Source: Desulfobacteraceae bacterium (lineage in GTDB: Bacteria; Desulfobacterota; Desulfobacteria; Desulfobacterales; UBA11574). From it: a stretch of DNA of 5,495 nucleotides. Every line of letters begins with the position of its first letter. The stretch's first letter is position 1. Positions 1 to 5,349 of the stretch are shown here, one piece after another. The translations under genes were made by a program, and so were the position numbers. The stretch lies in NCBI GenBank assembly GCA_029857875.1, contig JAOUGB010000189.1, positions 1 to 5,495 on the forward strand. The letters run 5' to 3'. Below the pieces are notes generated by a model that ran no database searches, was not told where the DNA came from, and was given only the letters and a program-made list of their open reading frames with translations.

Positions 1-220
1 TCAGCAGTTGATTTCCGCTAACATGTACGCCGCTTGTTTCGGAATCTTCAACTGCGCTTATTTGGGTGATAAGCTTAGGGCTAGAAGATTCAGCAGTAAG
101 ATTTTTGGTTTCTTTAACTGCCTTGGCATTTGAAGCACACCCGATAAAAATGGGCAGTAAAATTACCAAAAAAGAGGATAGTATTCTCAATTTTAACGGT
201 TTTTTTATATCACAATTCAT
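1..220 (-). CDS. pilQ: PilQ type IV pilus secretin, N-terminal part (cut by window edge)
   Basis: This is the start of the outer-membrane secretin through which the type IV pilus passes; only 73 codons are in the window. The frame opens with ATG at 220. A Shine-Dalgarno GGAG (plus-strand ctcc 227-230) lies 6 nt upstream. Residues 1-28 form a lipoprotein signal peptide: basic KKPLKLR, a hydrophobic stretch from about 13 to 26, then lipobox F-I-G-C with Cys28 as the predicted lipidated residue. After a polar linker, residues 50-73 (LITQIS...VHVSGNQLL) look like the first strands of an AMIN domain, as found at the N-terminus of PilQ. The secretin core is not visible, so the name rests on this start and on its position directly after pilP (1-nt gap). 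A self-lipidated PilQ differs from the classical gammaproteobacterial form, which has a plain Sec signal. It fits Desulfobacterota-type PilQ as I know it. Confidence 0.87.
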   Translation of the reverse strand, partial: MNCDIKKPLKLRILSSFLVILLPIFIGCASNAKAVKETKNLTAESSSPKLITQISAVEDSETSGVHVSGNQLL

Positions 221-221
221 G

Positions 222-851
222 CTATTCTCCAGGAGGTTTCTGAAGTTTAAGTGGTTTTTTTATAATAGAAACTTTGCCATAAATATCTTCACTCTCTTCT
301 TCGATAATGATCCTGTCCTTTAATATCTGTACGATTTTACCCGAATTTGTTCCTATATAAGTCCCTTTTTTTACGACATATCCTTTCCCTGTGGTTTCCT
401 GTACCAAAGCTCTGTTCCCACTCGGAGCCTGTATTATTCCCACAAGGCTTAGCTGGCTTAGGTTTACCCTTTCAAGGGGCGTGAGGGGTTTACGCCTTTT
501 GATGTTTTTCTTCCCAACAGCCAGCGAAACACTTTCTTTTTTAAAAAGCGGTTCAAATGGATCCAGCTTCCCTTCAGGGATATAGAAATCGGTGATTTCC
601 GGTATTATGGTTTTCTTGGCTGTCGGGGCTTTTTCAGCCACCAATTTTTGTTTCGAGTTTGATATATCAGCAGGCACTGTCCCTTTCGGTTTGGCCGTTG
701 CATTTTGAACTTCCTTTTTTTCAATAATGATTTTTTTCGTAATTTGCCTTGATTTTAAAGGGGGTTCAGATGGTTTCTCGCATCCCCACAACACAGGGAA
801 AAAACATATAATACAAACGATATAGCGTATAAAAACAGAATGTTTATCCAT
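222..851 (-). CDS. pilP: PilP, type IV pilus inner-membrane lipoprotein
   Basis: PilP is the periplasmic lipoprotein that links the PilN/PilO pair to the PilQ secretin. The 209-residue product starts with a short lipoprotein signal peptide (hydrophobic residues 8-23, lipobox V-L-W-G-C, Cys24). A long polar, Lys-rich linker of low complexity follows (about 25-88), as expected for the flexible tether in this family. The conserved PilP entry motif 'GKLDPFEPLF' is at 94-103. The compact beta domain runs from about 129 to 200 (LSQLSLVGII..., NRALVQ, GKGYVVKKGTYIG, KIVQI). The C-terminal KLQKPPGE is typical of the family. ATG at 851 is the natural start because the signal peptide begins there. It lies 12 nt after the pilO stop without an obvious Shine-Dalgarno, so translation may depend on coupling to pilO. 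Confidence 0.93.
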   Translation of the reverse strand: MDKHSVFIRYIVCIICFFPVLWGCEKPSEPPLKSRQITKKIIIEKKEVQNATAKPKGTVPADISNSKQKLVAEKAPTAKKTIIPEITDFYIPEGKLDPFEPLFKKESVSLAVGKKNIKRRKPLTPLERVNLSQLSLVGIIQAPSGNRALVQETTGKGYVVKKGTYIGTNSGKIVQILKDRIIIEEESEDIYGKVSIIKKPLKLQKPPGE

Positions 852-863
852 GATTTAAGGTTT

Positions 864-1496
864 CTATTTTTTTTTCTTTGATGATGAAGCTTTTTCAGGC
901 TTCGTTTCAACAAACCGATAAGTGACAGCCTTACAAGAAGTTATTAGGTTCGTGTTGCCTTTTGTAGAGGCCATCTTAATGTCGTCTATATTTACGATTC
1001 TGGATAACCTTGCCACCTTGTCGAAAAAAAGAGCAACATTATGGTAATTCCCTGTTACCTTAATTGATACTGGGATTTCAGCATAAAAATCTTTGTTTTG
1101 TTCAGACTCCGGCTGAAACAGCAAAAATTCCAGACCAGCGTCACGACCGGATTGGGATACACTTGACAATAGAGCCGGTATTTCTTTTTTTTCAGGAAGC
1201 TTTTTCATGACCATTTTAAATTCCAGTTCGGCATCTTTTAGCTTATCCTGATAAAATTCCAGTTGATTCGCCTTGGCTTTTGCAGTGGCAAGCCGGGTTT
1301 CCAGCGTTGTGTGCTCCTTTTTTAACACGTTGATTTTACTGATTTTAGGAAGAAAGGAAAAATAGACAAAAGGCCCGACAAGCAGTGCAAAGAGACCCAA
1401 ACCCAATAAGATTTTGTATAGTTTGGACAGCTTTCCGATCTTATCGGTAGTTTCGAAAATCAAGTTTGTTATTTTAGAAGTGTCGATTTTTTTCAT
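864..1496 (-). CDS. pilO: PilO, type IV pilus inner-membrane alignment protein
   Basis: PilO is a bitopic inner-membrane protein that dimerises with PilN and binds PilP in the periplasm. The 210-residue product has a short cytoplasmic N-terminus and one membrane helix (about 28-49). A predicted coiled coil (about 52-97) follows, then the ferredoxin-like periplasmic domain. Family signatures are visible: KKLPEKKEIPALL (98-110), the following SVSQSGRDAGLEFLLFQP (112-129), and IPVSIKVTGNYHNVALFFDKV (141-161). The start ATG overlaps the pilN stop by one base (TAATG, 1494-1498), which indicates translational coupling. The protein ends in a Ser/Lys tail, SSSKKKK, coded by a run of nine A residues just before the stop. 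Length and layout are normal for the family, and nothing appears broken. Confidence 0.94.
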   Translation of the reverse strand: MKKIDTSKITNLIFETTDKIGKLSKLYKILLGLGLFALLVGPFVYFSFLPKISKINVLKKEHTTLETRLATAKAKANQLEFYQDKLKDAELEFKMVMKKLPEKKEIPALLSSVSQSGRDAGLEFLLFQPESEQNKDFYAEIPVSIKVTGNYHNVALFFDKVARLSRIVNIDDIKMASTKGNTNLITSCKAVTYRFVETKPEKASSSKKKK

Positions 1497-2143
1497 TATT
1501 TTTGGCCCGGCTTTGAGCCGTCATCATTTTTCTTTTCTGGGTTTTTCAAAGAAGCTTTTACACATCCAATTTCAAAGTATTTAAGATTTAATTTGTTTAT
1601 CTCTTGTTGTTTTATTGTCGTTAAATTTACATTGTTATAAAGTTTTGATTCTTCCAGGCGACTCATAAAATCGGCAATGGTTTTATTATCCAATGCAATC
1701 CCTTTGATATTTACCTTTTCGCCGGATGCCTCAAAACTGGTGAACCATAATCTTTTAACGGGTTTGTTATCGGTGTCTGCTGATGCATCGGGTGTCAAAA
1801 TGGATGTTTTTTCAGCCACCATTTTTGTCATGTTTTCAAGAAGGATGACCGGAGCTCTTCGATTCGTTTCGATACTCTTGATAACATCTGTTTTATGTCC
1901 TAATTTTTCGAGCTCCTTTTTTATTTGATCCACTTTCTTTGATTTCGTTTCAGCTTGGGTCAGCATTATTTTTGTGTTTTTTATTTTTGTATTTAGATCA
2001 TCGATTTTTTTCCCCAGCCATATGCTATAGTAAAGCAGGATCACAAAAACAATAAAGAAAACCCCAAGAAATATGTTTATCTGCCTGAGAATACTCTCTT
2101 TTTTTCTTGATTCACGATAAGGGAGCAGATTGATTCGTATCAT
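1496..2143 (-). CDS. pilN: PilN, type IV pilus inner-membrane alignment protein
   Basis: PilN is the inner-membrane partner of PilO and the anchor for cytoplasmic PilM. The 215-residue product begins MIRINLLPYRES. The INLLP element is the conserved peptide that, in characterised homologues, docks into a groove of PilM. One membrane helix follows at about 23-43, then a Lys/Glu-rich coiled coil (about 45-88) and a periplasmic ferredoxin-like domain (about 95-200, including VNIKGIALDNKTIADFMSRL and the strand LKYFEIGCVKASL). The C-terminal 15 residues are a polar, probably disordered tail. The ATG overlaps the pilM stop by four bases (ATGA, 2140-2143), with a GGTGA 3 nt upstream. Termination on pilM and restart on pilN are therefore likely coupled, which suits two proteins that bind each other. 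Confidence 0.94.
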   Translation of the reverse strand: MIRINLLPYRESRKKESILRQINIFLGVFFIVFVILLYYSIWLGKKIDDLNTKIKNTKIMLTQAETKSKKVDQIKKELEKLGHKTDVIKSIETNRRAPVILLENMTKMVAEKTSILTPDASADTDNKPVKRLWFTSFEASGEKVNIKGIALDNKTIADFMSRLEESKLYNNVNLTTIKQQEINKLNLKYFEIGCVKASLKNPEKKNDDGSKPGQK

Positions 2144-3195
2144 TTGTCACCAATTTTTCGTGTTGCAAGTCCCATACAGATCGCGGCTTGTGGAGCGATC
2201 TGTTCAAGATAAGAAGAATCAAACCGGTTGCTGTCCACAATAAAATTCTGAAATGGGTTTATAACTTCAACTTCAGATGATGTTTCGGCAGCTAGAAGTT
2301 CAATAAATTTTTTAATATTGGCGCCACCACCGCTGAGCACAATCCTGCCAATTTGTTCCTCAGGATATGTAGAGTAAAAGAAATCAAGGGCGCGTTTTAT
2401 TTCAATGCACCAATCCGTTACCACGGATACAACGATTTCTTTCAAATCTTCAGAAGATATAAGATCTGATTCTTCACCGAGTTTGATCGCTTCTGTTTCC
2501 TCAATTGTGCAACCTACTGTAGAAGCAATCTTATCATTAATTTGTTCACATCCAAGCGAAACATCACGCATAAATTCAGAAACATTATCTTTTAGAATAT
2601 TTAACGATGTTTTGCTGGCTCCGATGTCGATCAGGGCAATATTTTCGTCTTCCGGAGAATAGTTAAATTTAAAAATATTTTGAAGAGCAAAAGCATCTAC
2701 ATCTATTATGTGGGGGTGAAGTTTTGCCATTTTCATGAGATTGATATATTCACTAATCATCTCTTTCTTGGCGGCAACCAGAAGCACATTCATCTGATTG
2801 GGATTGTGTTCGCTTTCTCCAAGTATTTGGAAATCTAAATTAACTTCACTGATGTCGAATGGGATATATTGTTCCGCTTCAAAATGGATCGTCTCGTGTA
2901 ATTCATCTTCCGTCATGGTCTGGACGTTGATCTTTTTAACAATAACCGAGTATCCTCCAATGGATATGGCGACGTTTTTATCCTTCAGTTTGGTGGATTT
3001 AAAGAGTTCACGAATATATCTAGAAACAGCTTCAGGATCTCTAACAGACCCCTCTTCGATGAGGCCGGGTTCAATATCGATTGTGCTGAAGGTTTTAAGG
3101 GTAGATCCGGCTTTTGTATCGATAATTTCAGCAAGCTTTAATGTCCGGGATCCTATGTCCAGGCCAACAAGTCGATTTTTTTTCAAGAAAAACAT
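2140..3195 (-). CDS. pilM: PilM, actin-like ATPase of type IV pilus assembly
   Basis: PilM is a cytoplasmic FtsA/actin-like protein that binds ATP and holds the N-terminal peptide of PilN. It connects the cytoplasmic pilus motors to the envelope-spanning complex. The 351-residue product is full length. The first phosphate-binding loop is at residues 10-23 (VGLDIGSRTLKLAE), the second at about 188-200 (LIDIGASKTSLNI), and the adenosine motif at 285-294 (IVLSGGGANI). The stretch HETIHFEAEQYIPFDISEVNLDF (100-122) is characteristic of PilM. The C-terminus keeps the family element QAAICMGLATR. ATG at 3195 lies 9 nt after the xre stop. The Shine-Dalgarno is weak (GGTGA 13 nt away, AAGAAAA nearer), so coupling to the upstream gene is plausible. 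Identity is secure. Confidence 0.97.
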   Translation of the reverse strand: MFFLKKNRLVGLDIGSRTLKLAEIIDTKAGSTLKTFSTIDIEPGLIEEGSVRDPEAVSRYIRELFKSTKLKDKNVAISIGGYSVIVKKINVQTMTEDELHETIHFEAEQYIPFDISEVNLDFQILGESEHNPNQMNVLLVAAKKEMISEYINLMKMAKLHPHIIDVDAFALQNIFKFNYSPEDENIALIDIGASKTSLNILKDNVSEFMRDVSLGCEQINDKIASTVGCTIEETEAIKLGEESDLISSEDLKEIVVSVVTDWCIEIKRALDFFYSTYPEEQIGRIVLSGGGANIKKFIELLAAETSSEVEVINPFQNFIVDSNRFDSSYLEQIAPQAAICMGLATRKIGDK

Positions 3196-3204
3196 AATAT
3201 TTTC

Positions 3205-3402
3205 TTAATCACCAAAAATCTTTTGTTTATCAGAAAGGTTGAAACCAAGGGCCAAAATAATCTTTCGTTGAGTTTCAAGACGACATAGCATTCCTTTTTC
3301 TATACGCGCAATTGTAATAGGAGATACATTGGCCTTCCTGGCAAGTTCGGTCTTGCTCATAAGCAAAGATTCTCGAATTTTTTTTACGCGGTTACCTTTC
3401 AT
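3205..3402 (-). CDS. Small Xre-family helix-turn-helix protein heading the pil operon
   Basis: This 65-residue protein consists almost entirely of one Cro/C1-type (Xre) DNA-binding domain. Residues 5-14 form helix 1, and the helix-turn-helix lies at about 16-36 (MSKTELARKANVSPITIARIEKG). C-terminal helices end near 57. The signature pattern TELA.KA.VS..TI..IE.G is intact, with no added effector or dimerisation domain. ATG at 3402 has an AAGG (plus-strand 3410-3413) 7 nt upstream. It is the first gene of the minus-strand block and ends 9 nt before pilM, so it is very probably cotranscribed with the pilus genes. From memory, a similar short protein precedes pilM in several Desulfobacterota genomes. 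I infer that it regulates this operon, possibly its own promoter; the sequence shows DNA binding but not the target. Confidence 0.92.
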   Translation of the reverse strand: MKGNRVKKIRESLLMSKTELARKANVSPITIARIEKGMLCRLETQRKIILALGFNLSDKQKIFGD

Positions 3403-3422
3403 TCAAAAACCTTTGTAATAAA

Positions 3423-3435
3423 AGTATTAAATACT
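3423..3435. repeat. 13-base inverted repeat AGTATT-A-AATACT, possible operator
   Basis: Two perfect six-base arms face each other around a single A, 21 bases upstream of the xre start and downstream of both candidate promoters. The arms are the same hexamer as in the palindrome at 3576-3593. Bound protein here could block elongation or the ribosome site of xre. This is a proposal from symmetry alone. Confidence 0.3.
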
Positions 3436-3480
3436 GTCCAGCATATATTTTGAACAAAAGACCCAAATACAATATCCAAT

Positions 3481-3509
3481 AGTTTACCCTATATTATTGT
3501 CGAGCTCAA
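3481..3509 (-). promoter_or_regulatory. Candidate sigma-70 promoter for xre-pilMNOPQ (proximal)
   Basis: On the minus strand, TTGAGC (3509-3504) is followed after 17 nt by TAAACT (3486-3481). Each hexamer matches the consensus at four of six positions, with ideal spacing. Transcription would begin near 3474, giving a leader of about 70 nt to the xre start. In such AT-rich DNA near matches are common, so this is only one of two candidates. Confidence 0.3.
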
Positions 3510-3526
3510 GAACTTTTATGTATAAT
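3497..3526 (+). promoter_or_regulatory. Candidate plus-strand promoter upstream of the GC-rich island
   Basis: TTGTCG (3497-3502) and a perfect TATAAT (3521-3526) are spaced 18 nt apart. A transcript would start near 3533 and could end at the hairpin and T-tract around 3729, giving an RNA of about 195 nt containing the small frame. The -35 matches four of six positions, and AT-rich background lowers the weight of the -10. Confidence 0.22.
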
Positions 3527-3575
3527 TATAGGTAAATTTTAATTAATTACTTTATTTTGTGGTTTTTTAAATAAA

Positions 3576-3593
3576 AATACTATATATAGTATT
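3576..3593. repeat. 18-base perfect palindrome, possible operator
   Basis: AATACT-ATATAT-AGTATT is a perfect inverted repeat, adjoining and partly overlapping the distal candidate -10 box. Its outer hexamers recur in reversed order at 3423-3435. A symmetric site of this size suits a dimeric Xre-type regulator, but its base composition (two G/C of 18) means chance cannot be excluded. Confidence 0.4.
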
Positions 3594-3620
3594 ATATAAC
3601 TAAAGATAAAATAAGTACAA
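3591..3620 (-). promoter_or_regulatory. Candidate sigma-70 promoter for xre-pilMNOPQ (distal)
   Basis: On the minus strand a perfect TATAAT (3596-3591) is preceded at 18 nt by TTGTAC (3620-3615), a weak -35 matching only TTG. The start point would fall near 3584, inside the 18-base palindrome at 3576-3593. That is a typical repressor position. The leader would be about 180 nt. The perfect -10 and the palindrome favour it, while the poor -35 and AT-rich background weaken it. Confidence 0.3.
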
Positions 3621-3627
3621 TGAAATA

Positions 3628-3738
3628 ATGCTATCAAAATTCATGCTGAAGTACCTTACACGACTAAATGAGCGCTCGGAAAGTTTCTGTTATAACGCCT
3701 CATGTATCCGTGGACCGGATTATTTTTTTAAAAAATAA
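3628..3738 (+). CDS. Possible 36-residue small protein, unrecognised
   Basis: An open frame runs from ATG 3628 (or in-frame ATG 3643) to TAA 3736-3738. The product would begin MLSKFMLKYLTRLNERSES, continue FCYNASCIRGPDYFF and end in two lysines. It has two cysteines four residues apart (C21, C26), a basic amphipathic first half and no membrane segment. I do not recognise a family. In favour: its codons coincide with an abrupt rise in GC (46% over 3641-3720) within very AT-rich DNA, a pattern expected for conserved coding or structured RNA. Against: there is no clear Shine-Dalgarno before either ATG, the frame is short enough to arise by chance, and the same bases form hairpins ending in a T-tract. 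It could instead be a small RNA. I see no transposase remnants around it. Confidence 0.27.
   Translation: MLSKFMLKYLTRLNERSESFCYNASCIRGPDYFFKK
3706..3729 (+). terminator. Weak intrinsic terminator-like hairpin
   Basis: ATCCG (3706-3710) pairs with CGGAT (3716-3720) around a five-base loop, followed directly by TATTTTTTT. The stem is only five base pairs with three G-C pairs, so it would be a weak terminator. It lies in the last third of the possible small coding frame. If that frame is real, the T-tract codes for Tyr-Phe-Phe and the hairpin may be incidental. If the island is an RNA gene, this would be its 3' end. Confidence 0.27.
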
Positions 3739-3774
3739 TATATCACTTAAGTTTGGATGAAACAACGCATTATC

Positions 3775-3805
3775 TTGACTTTAAAGGTCGATTTCCGTAT
3801 ATAAT
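3775..3805 (+). promoter_or_regulatory. Sigma-70 promoter for the histidine kinase operon
   Basis: TTGACT (3775-3780) matches five of six -35 positions. It is followed by TATATA after 17 nt (3798-3803), or by a perfect TATAAT after 19 nt (3800-3805). Transcription would start near 3812, leaving a leader of about 115 nt before the kinase ATG at 3926. An imperfect palindrome, GACTTTAAAGGTC (3777-3789), overlaps the -35 and spacer. This is the best promoter match in the intergenic region. Confidence 0.6.
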
Positions 3806-3925
3806 TGAAAAGATACAATTTAATTATTCTTGTTTGAGCCCGGTATTATTTTTTGTGTTTTTTTGCATTTACATACAATTAAATTTAAATATCGGCATCA
3901 AACATTTGAAACTTTAACCTTGTTT

Positions 3926-5338
3926 ATGAACCACTACTCAACAGAAGAAAAAGTAAAGCCTTTTAGGCTGGTTAAATACTTTACCTTTACAAGCCTGATC
4001 GTAATATTTATCGGGACATTGGTTTTTTCTTTGCTCAACACCCACTGGGCGAAAGCCATGCAGAAAACAAAAAGTGAAGACTACGCCCGCCTTCTGATCG
4101 AAAATCTTAACCATCAGGTTTTTTTACAGTTTATCATCCCTGTTGCATTGAAATTCGGCAAGATTCAACTTAGTGACGAAAAACAGTTTGAACGCATGGA
4201 TAAGGTCGTCAGAAGTACACTTCACAGTTTCAAGATCGATATGGTCAACATATATGACATGAGCAATACAATTTCATACAGTTTCGACCATACGGTGATC
4301 GGCAAACAAAATATTGGGGGTAAAGGATATAAAGATGCAATTTTGGGAAAATCAACTTCAAAACTGATTCAAAACGGAAACTGGTTTAAGATTTTACTCG
4401 GATTTCCACAGAACAGTCGATTAATTTCATTTGCCCCTTTGCGTGCAGAGCAACCGCTTTCCAGGATATCCGGTCCGGTGTTGGGGGTTGTGGAAATCGT
4501 ACAAGACTTAACCGAAGATTATAAAGCGATCTTCGATTTTCAGATACGTGTTATTATCACTGCTTCAGCGGTTATGGGTGCTCTCTTTTTGGTTCTTTTG
4601 TTTGTGGTTAAAAGGGGTGAAAGTATCATAGAAAAGCGTGCCCGGGAGAGACTTAAGCTCATAGAACAGCTGAATCGTGCAGAACACTTATCGACATTGG
4701 GTGAAATGGTGGCAGGAATATCCCACGAAATTCGTAACCCATTGGGTATTATAAGGAGTTCATCTGAACTTTTAAAGAAAAAAATGGCCGGCCGCGATCC
4801 TTCAAGTTCAATTCCGGATATAATCATTGAAGAATCTGTTCGGTTAAATAATATTATAACAGATTTTTTAAATTTTGCGAAACCTAAGAGCCCATATCTT
4901 ACAGCCTGTAAAATAGAAGATGTTCTCGAAAAAAACATCAATTTTTTAGCGTCACAAATCAAAGAGGAAGGTTATATAATAAAAAAACATTACGACAATG
5001 ACCTTCCGGAGATAAACGCTGATGCTGATATGCTTTATCAGGCTTTTCTTAACATTTTAATAAATGCCATGCAGGCGATGCCTGAAGGCGGCATAATTTA
5101 TGTGAAAGTCAGTACAGGAGATAACACAGTGACAATAGTGTTTGAAGATGAAGGTGAAGGTATACCCGAGGATATAATGGAAAAGATATGGGATCCCTTT
5201 TTTACAACAAAAGCAAAAGGAACCGGACTGGGGCTTGGTATCGTGAAAAACATTATCGAATCACATAAAGGAAGTGTAAGGATTGATAATAAACCGGTTA
5301 CCGGAACCAGTGTTAAGGTCATATTACCTATTAATTAA
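3926..5338 (+). CDS. Membrane-bound sensor histidine kinase (NtrB-like)
   Basis: This 470-residue two-component sensor autophosphorylates on a histidine and should pass phosphate to the regulator encoded next to it. Membrane helix 1 is at about 18-37. An extracytoplasmic domain follows (about 39-208), and its VNIYDMSNTISYSFD (107-121) and GVVEIVQDLTEDY (187-199) resemble a Cache/PDC fold (inference). Helix 2 is at about 209-228. A helical linker without visible HAMP or PAS leads to the HisKA domain, with phospho-acceptor His267 in SHEIRNPLG. The HATPase domain has N-box NILINAMQA (376-384), G1 DEGEGIP (408-414), F-box WDPFFTT (422-428) and G2 GTGLGLG (432-438), all intact. I chose ATG 3926. 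An in-frame TTG at 3830 would add 32 residues of low-complexity sequence, and the usual short basic N-terminus before helix 1 begins at 3926. No strong Shine-Dalgarno precedes it. Signal and target are unknown. Confidence 0.95.
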   Translation: MNHYSTEEKVKPFRLVKYFTFTSLIVIFIGTLVFSLLNTHWAKAMQKTKSEDYARLLIENLNHQVFLQFIIPVALKFGKIQLSDEKQFERMDKVVRSTLHSFKIDMVNIYDMSNTISYSFDHTVIGKQNIGGKGYKDAILGKSTSKLIQNGNWFKILLGFPQNSRLISFAPLRAEQPLSRISGPVLGVVEIVQDLTEDYKAIFDFQIRVIITASAVMGALFLVLLFVVKRGESIIEKRARERLKLIEQLNRAEHLSTLGEMVAGISHEIRNPLGIIRSSSELLKKKMAGRDPSSSIPDIIIEESVRLNNIITDFLNFAKPKSPYLTACKIEDVLEKNINFLASQIKEEGYIIKKHYDNDLPEINADADMLYQAFLNILINAMQAMPEGGIIYVKVSTGDNTVTIVFEDEGEGIPEDIMEKIWDPFFTTKAKGTGLGLGIVKNIIESHKGSVRIDNKPVTGTSVKVILPIN

Positions 5339-5349
5339 AGGGTATCGTA

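Larger units (their letters stand above)
3403..3925. other. Divergent AT-rich intergenic region between xre-pil and kinase operons
   Basis: This 523-base stretch separates the two divergent operons. By hand count, 3541-3640 has 14 G+C per 100 bases, 3641-3720 has 37 per 80 (46%), and 3721-3780 has 13 per 60 (22%). It holds candidate promoters for both directions, two palindromes sharing the hexamer AATACT/AGTATT, a possible small gene in the GC-richer island, and the roughly 115-base leader of the kinase transcript. I see no tRNA, no known riboswitch core and no insertion sequence ends in it. Confidence 0.9.

Noticed and set aside
66..323. Plus-strand open frame opposite pilQ/pilP
   Set aside because: Antisense shadow of two well-supported genes, with low-complexity Phe/Leu-rich translation and no domain.
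2798..3208. 136-codon plus-strand open frame opposite pilM
   Set aside because: Lies wholly antisense to conserved PilM motifs. Its Ser/Leu-rich translation is typical of a reverse-strand shadow and there is no ribosome site or partner gene.
3719..3739. Perfect AT-only inverted repeat (ten-base arms around one T)
   Set aside because: It is a T-run next to an A-run with matching flanks. With no G-C pairs and no loop it is unlikely to be a stable hairpin, and it is mostly explained by the T-tract and the end of the small frame.
3754..3769. GG-N10-GC spacing resembling a sigma-54 promoter on the plus strand
   Set aside because: Only the TGG of the -24 element and the GC of the -12 element fit (TGGATG...ACGC). 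The remaining consensus positions fail, and a much better sigma-70 promoter lies just downstream.
3873..3880. Eight-base direct repeat ATACAATT (also at 3813-3820)
   Set aside because: Short, AT-rich and only two copies; expected by chance in this composition.
3830..3925. Upstream TTG start adding 32 residues to the histidine kinase
   Set aside because: The added segment is low-complexity and AT-driven, has no ribosome site, and would begin only about 18 nt after the predicted transcript start. ATG 3926 gives the normal short N-terminus before membrane helix 1.
4540..4962. 140-codon minus-strand open frame inside the kinase gene
   Set aside because: Antisense to the HisKA region of a clearly functional kinase; no recognisable domain.
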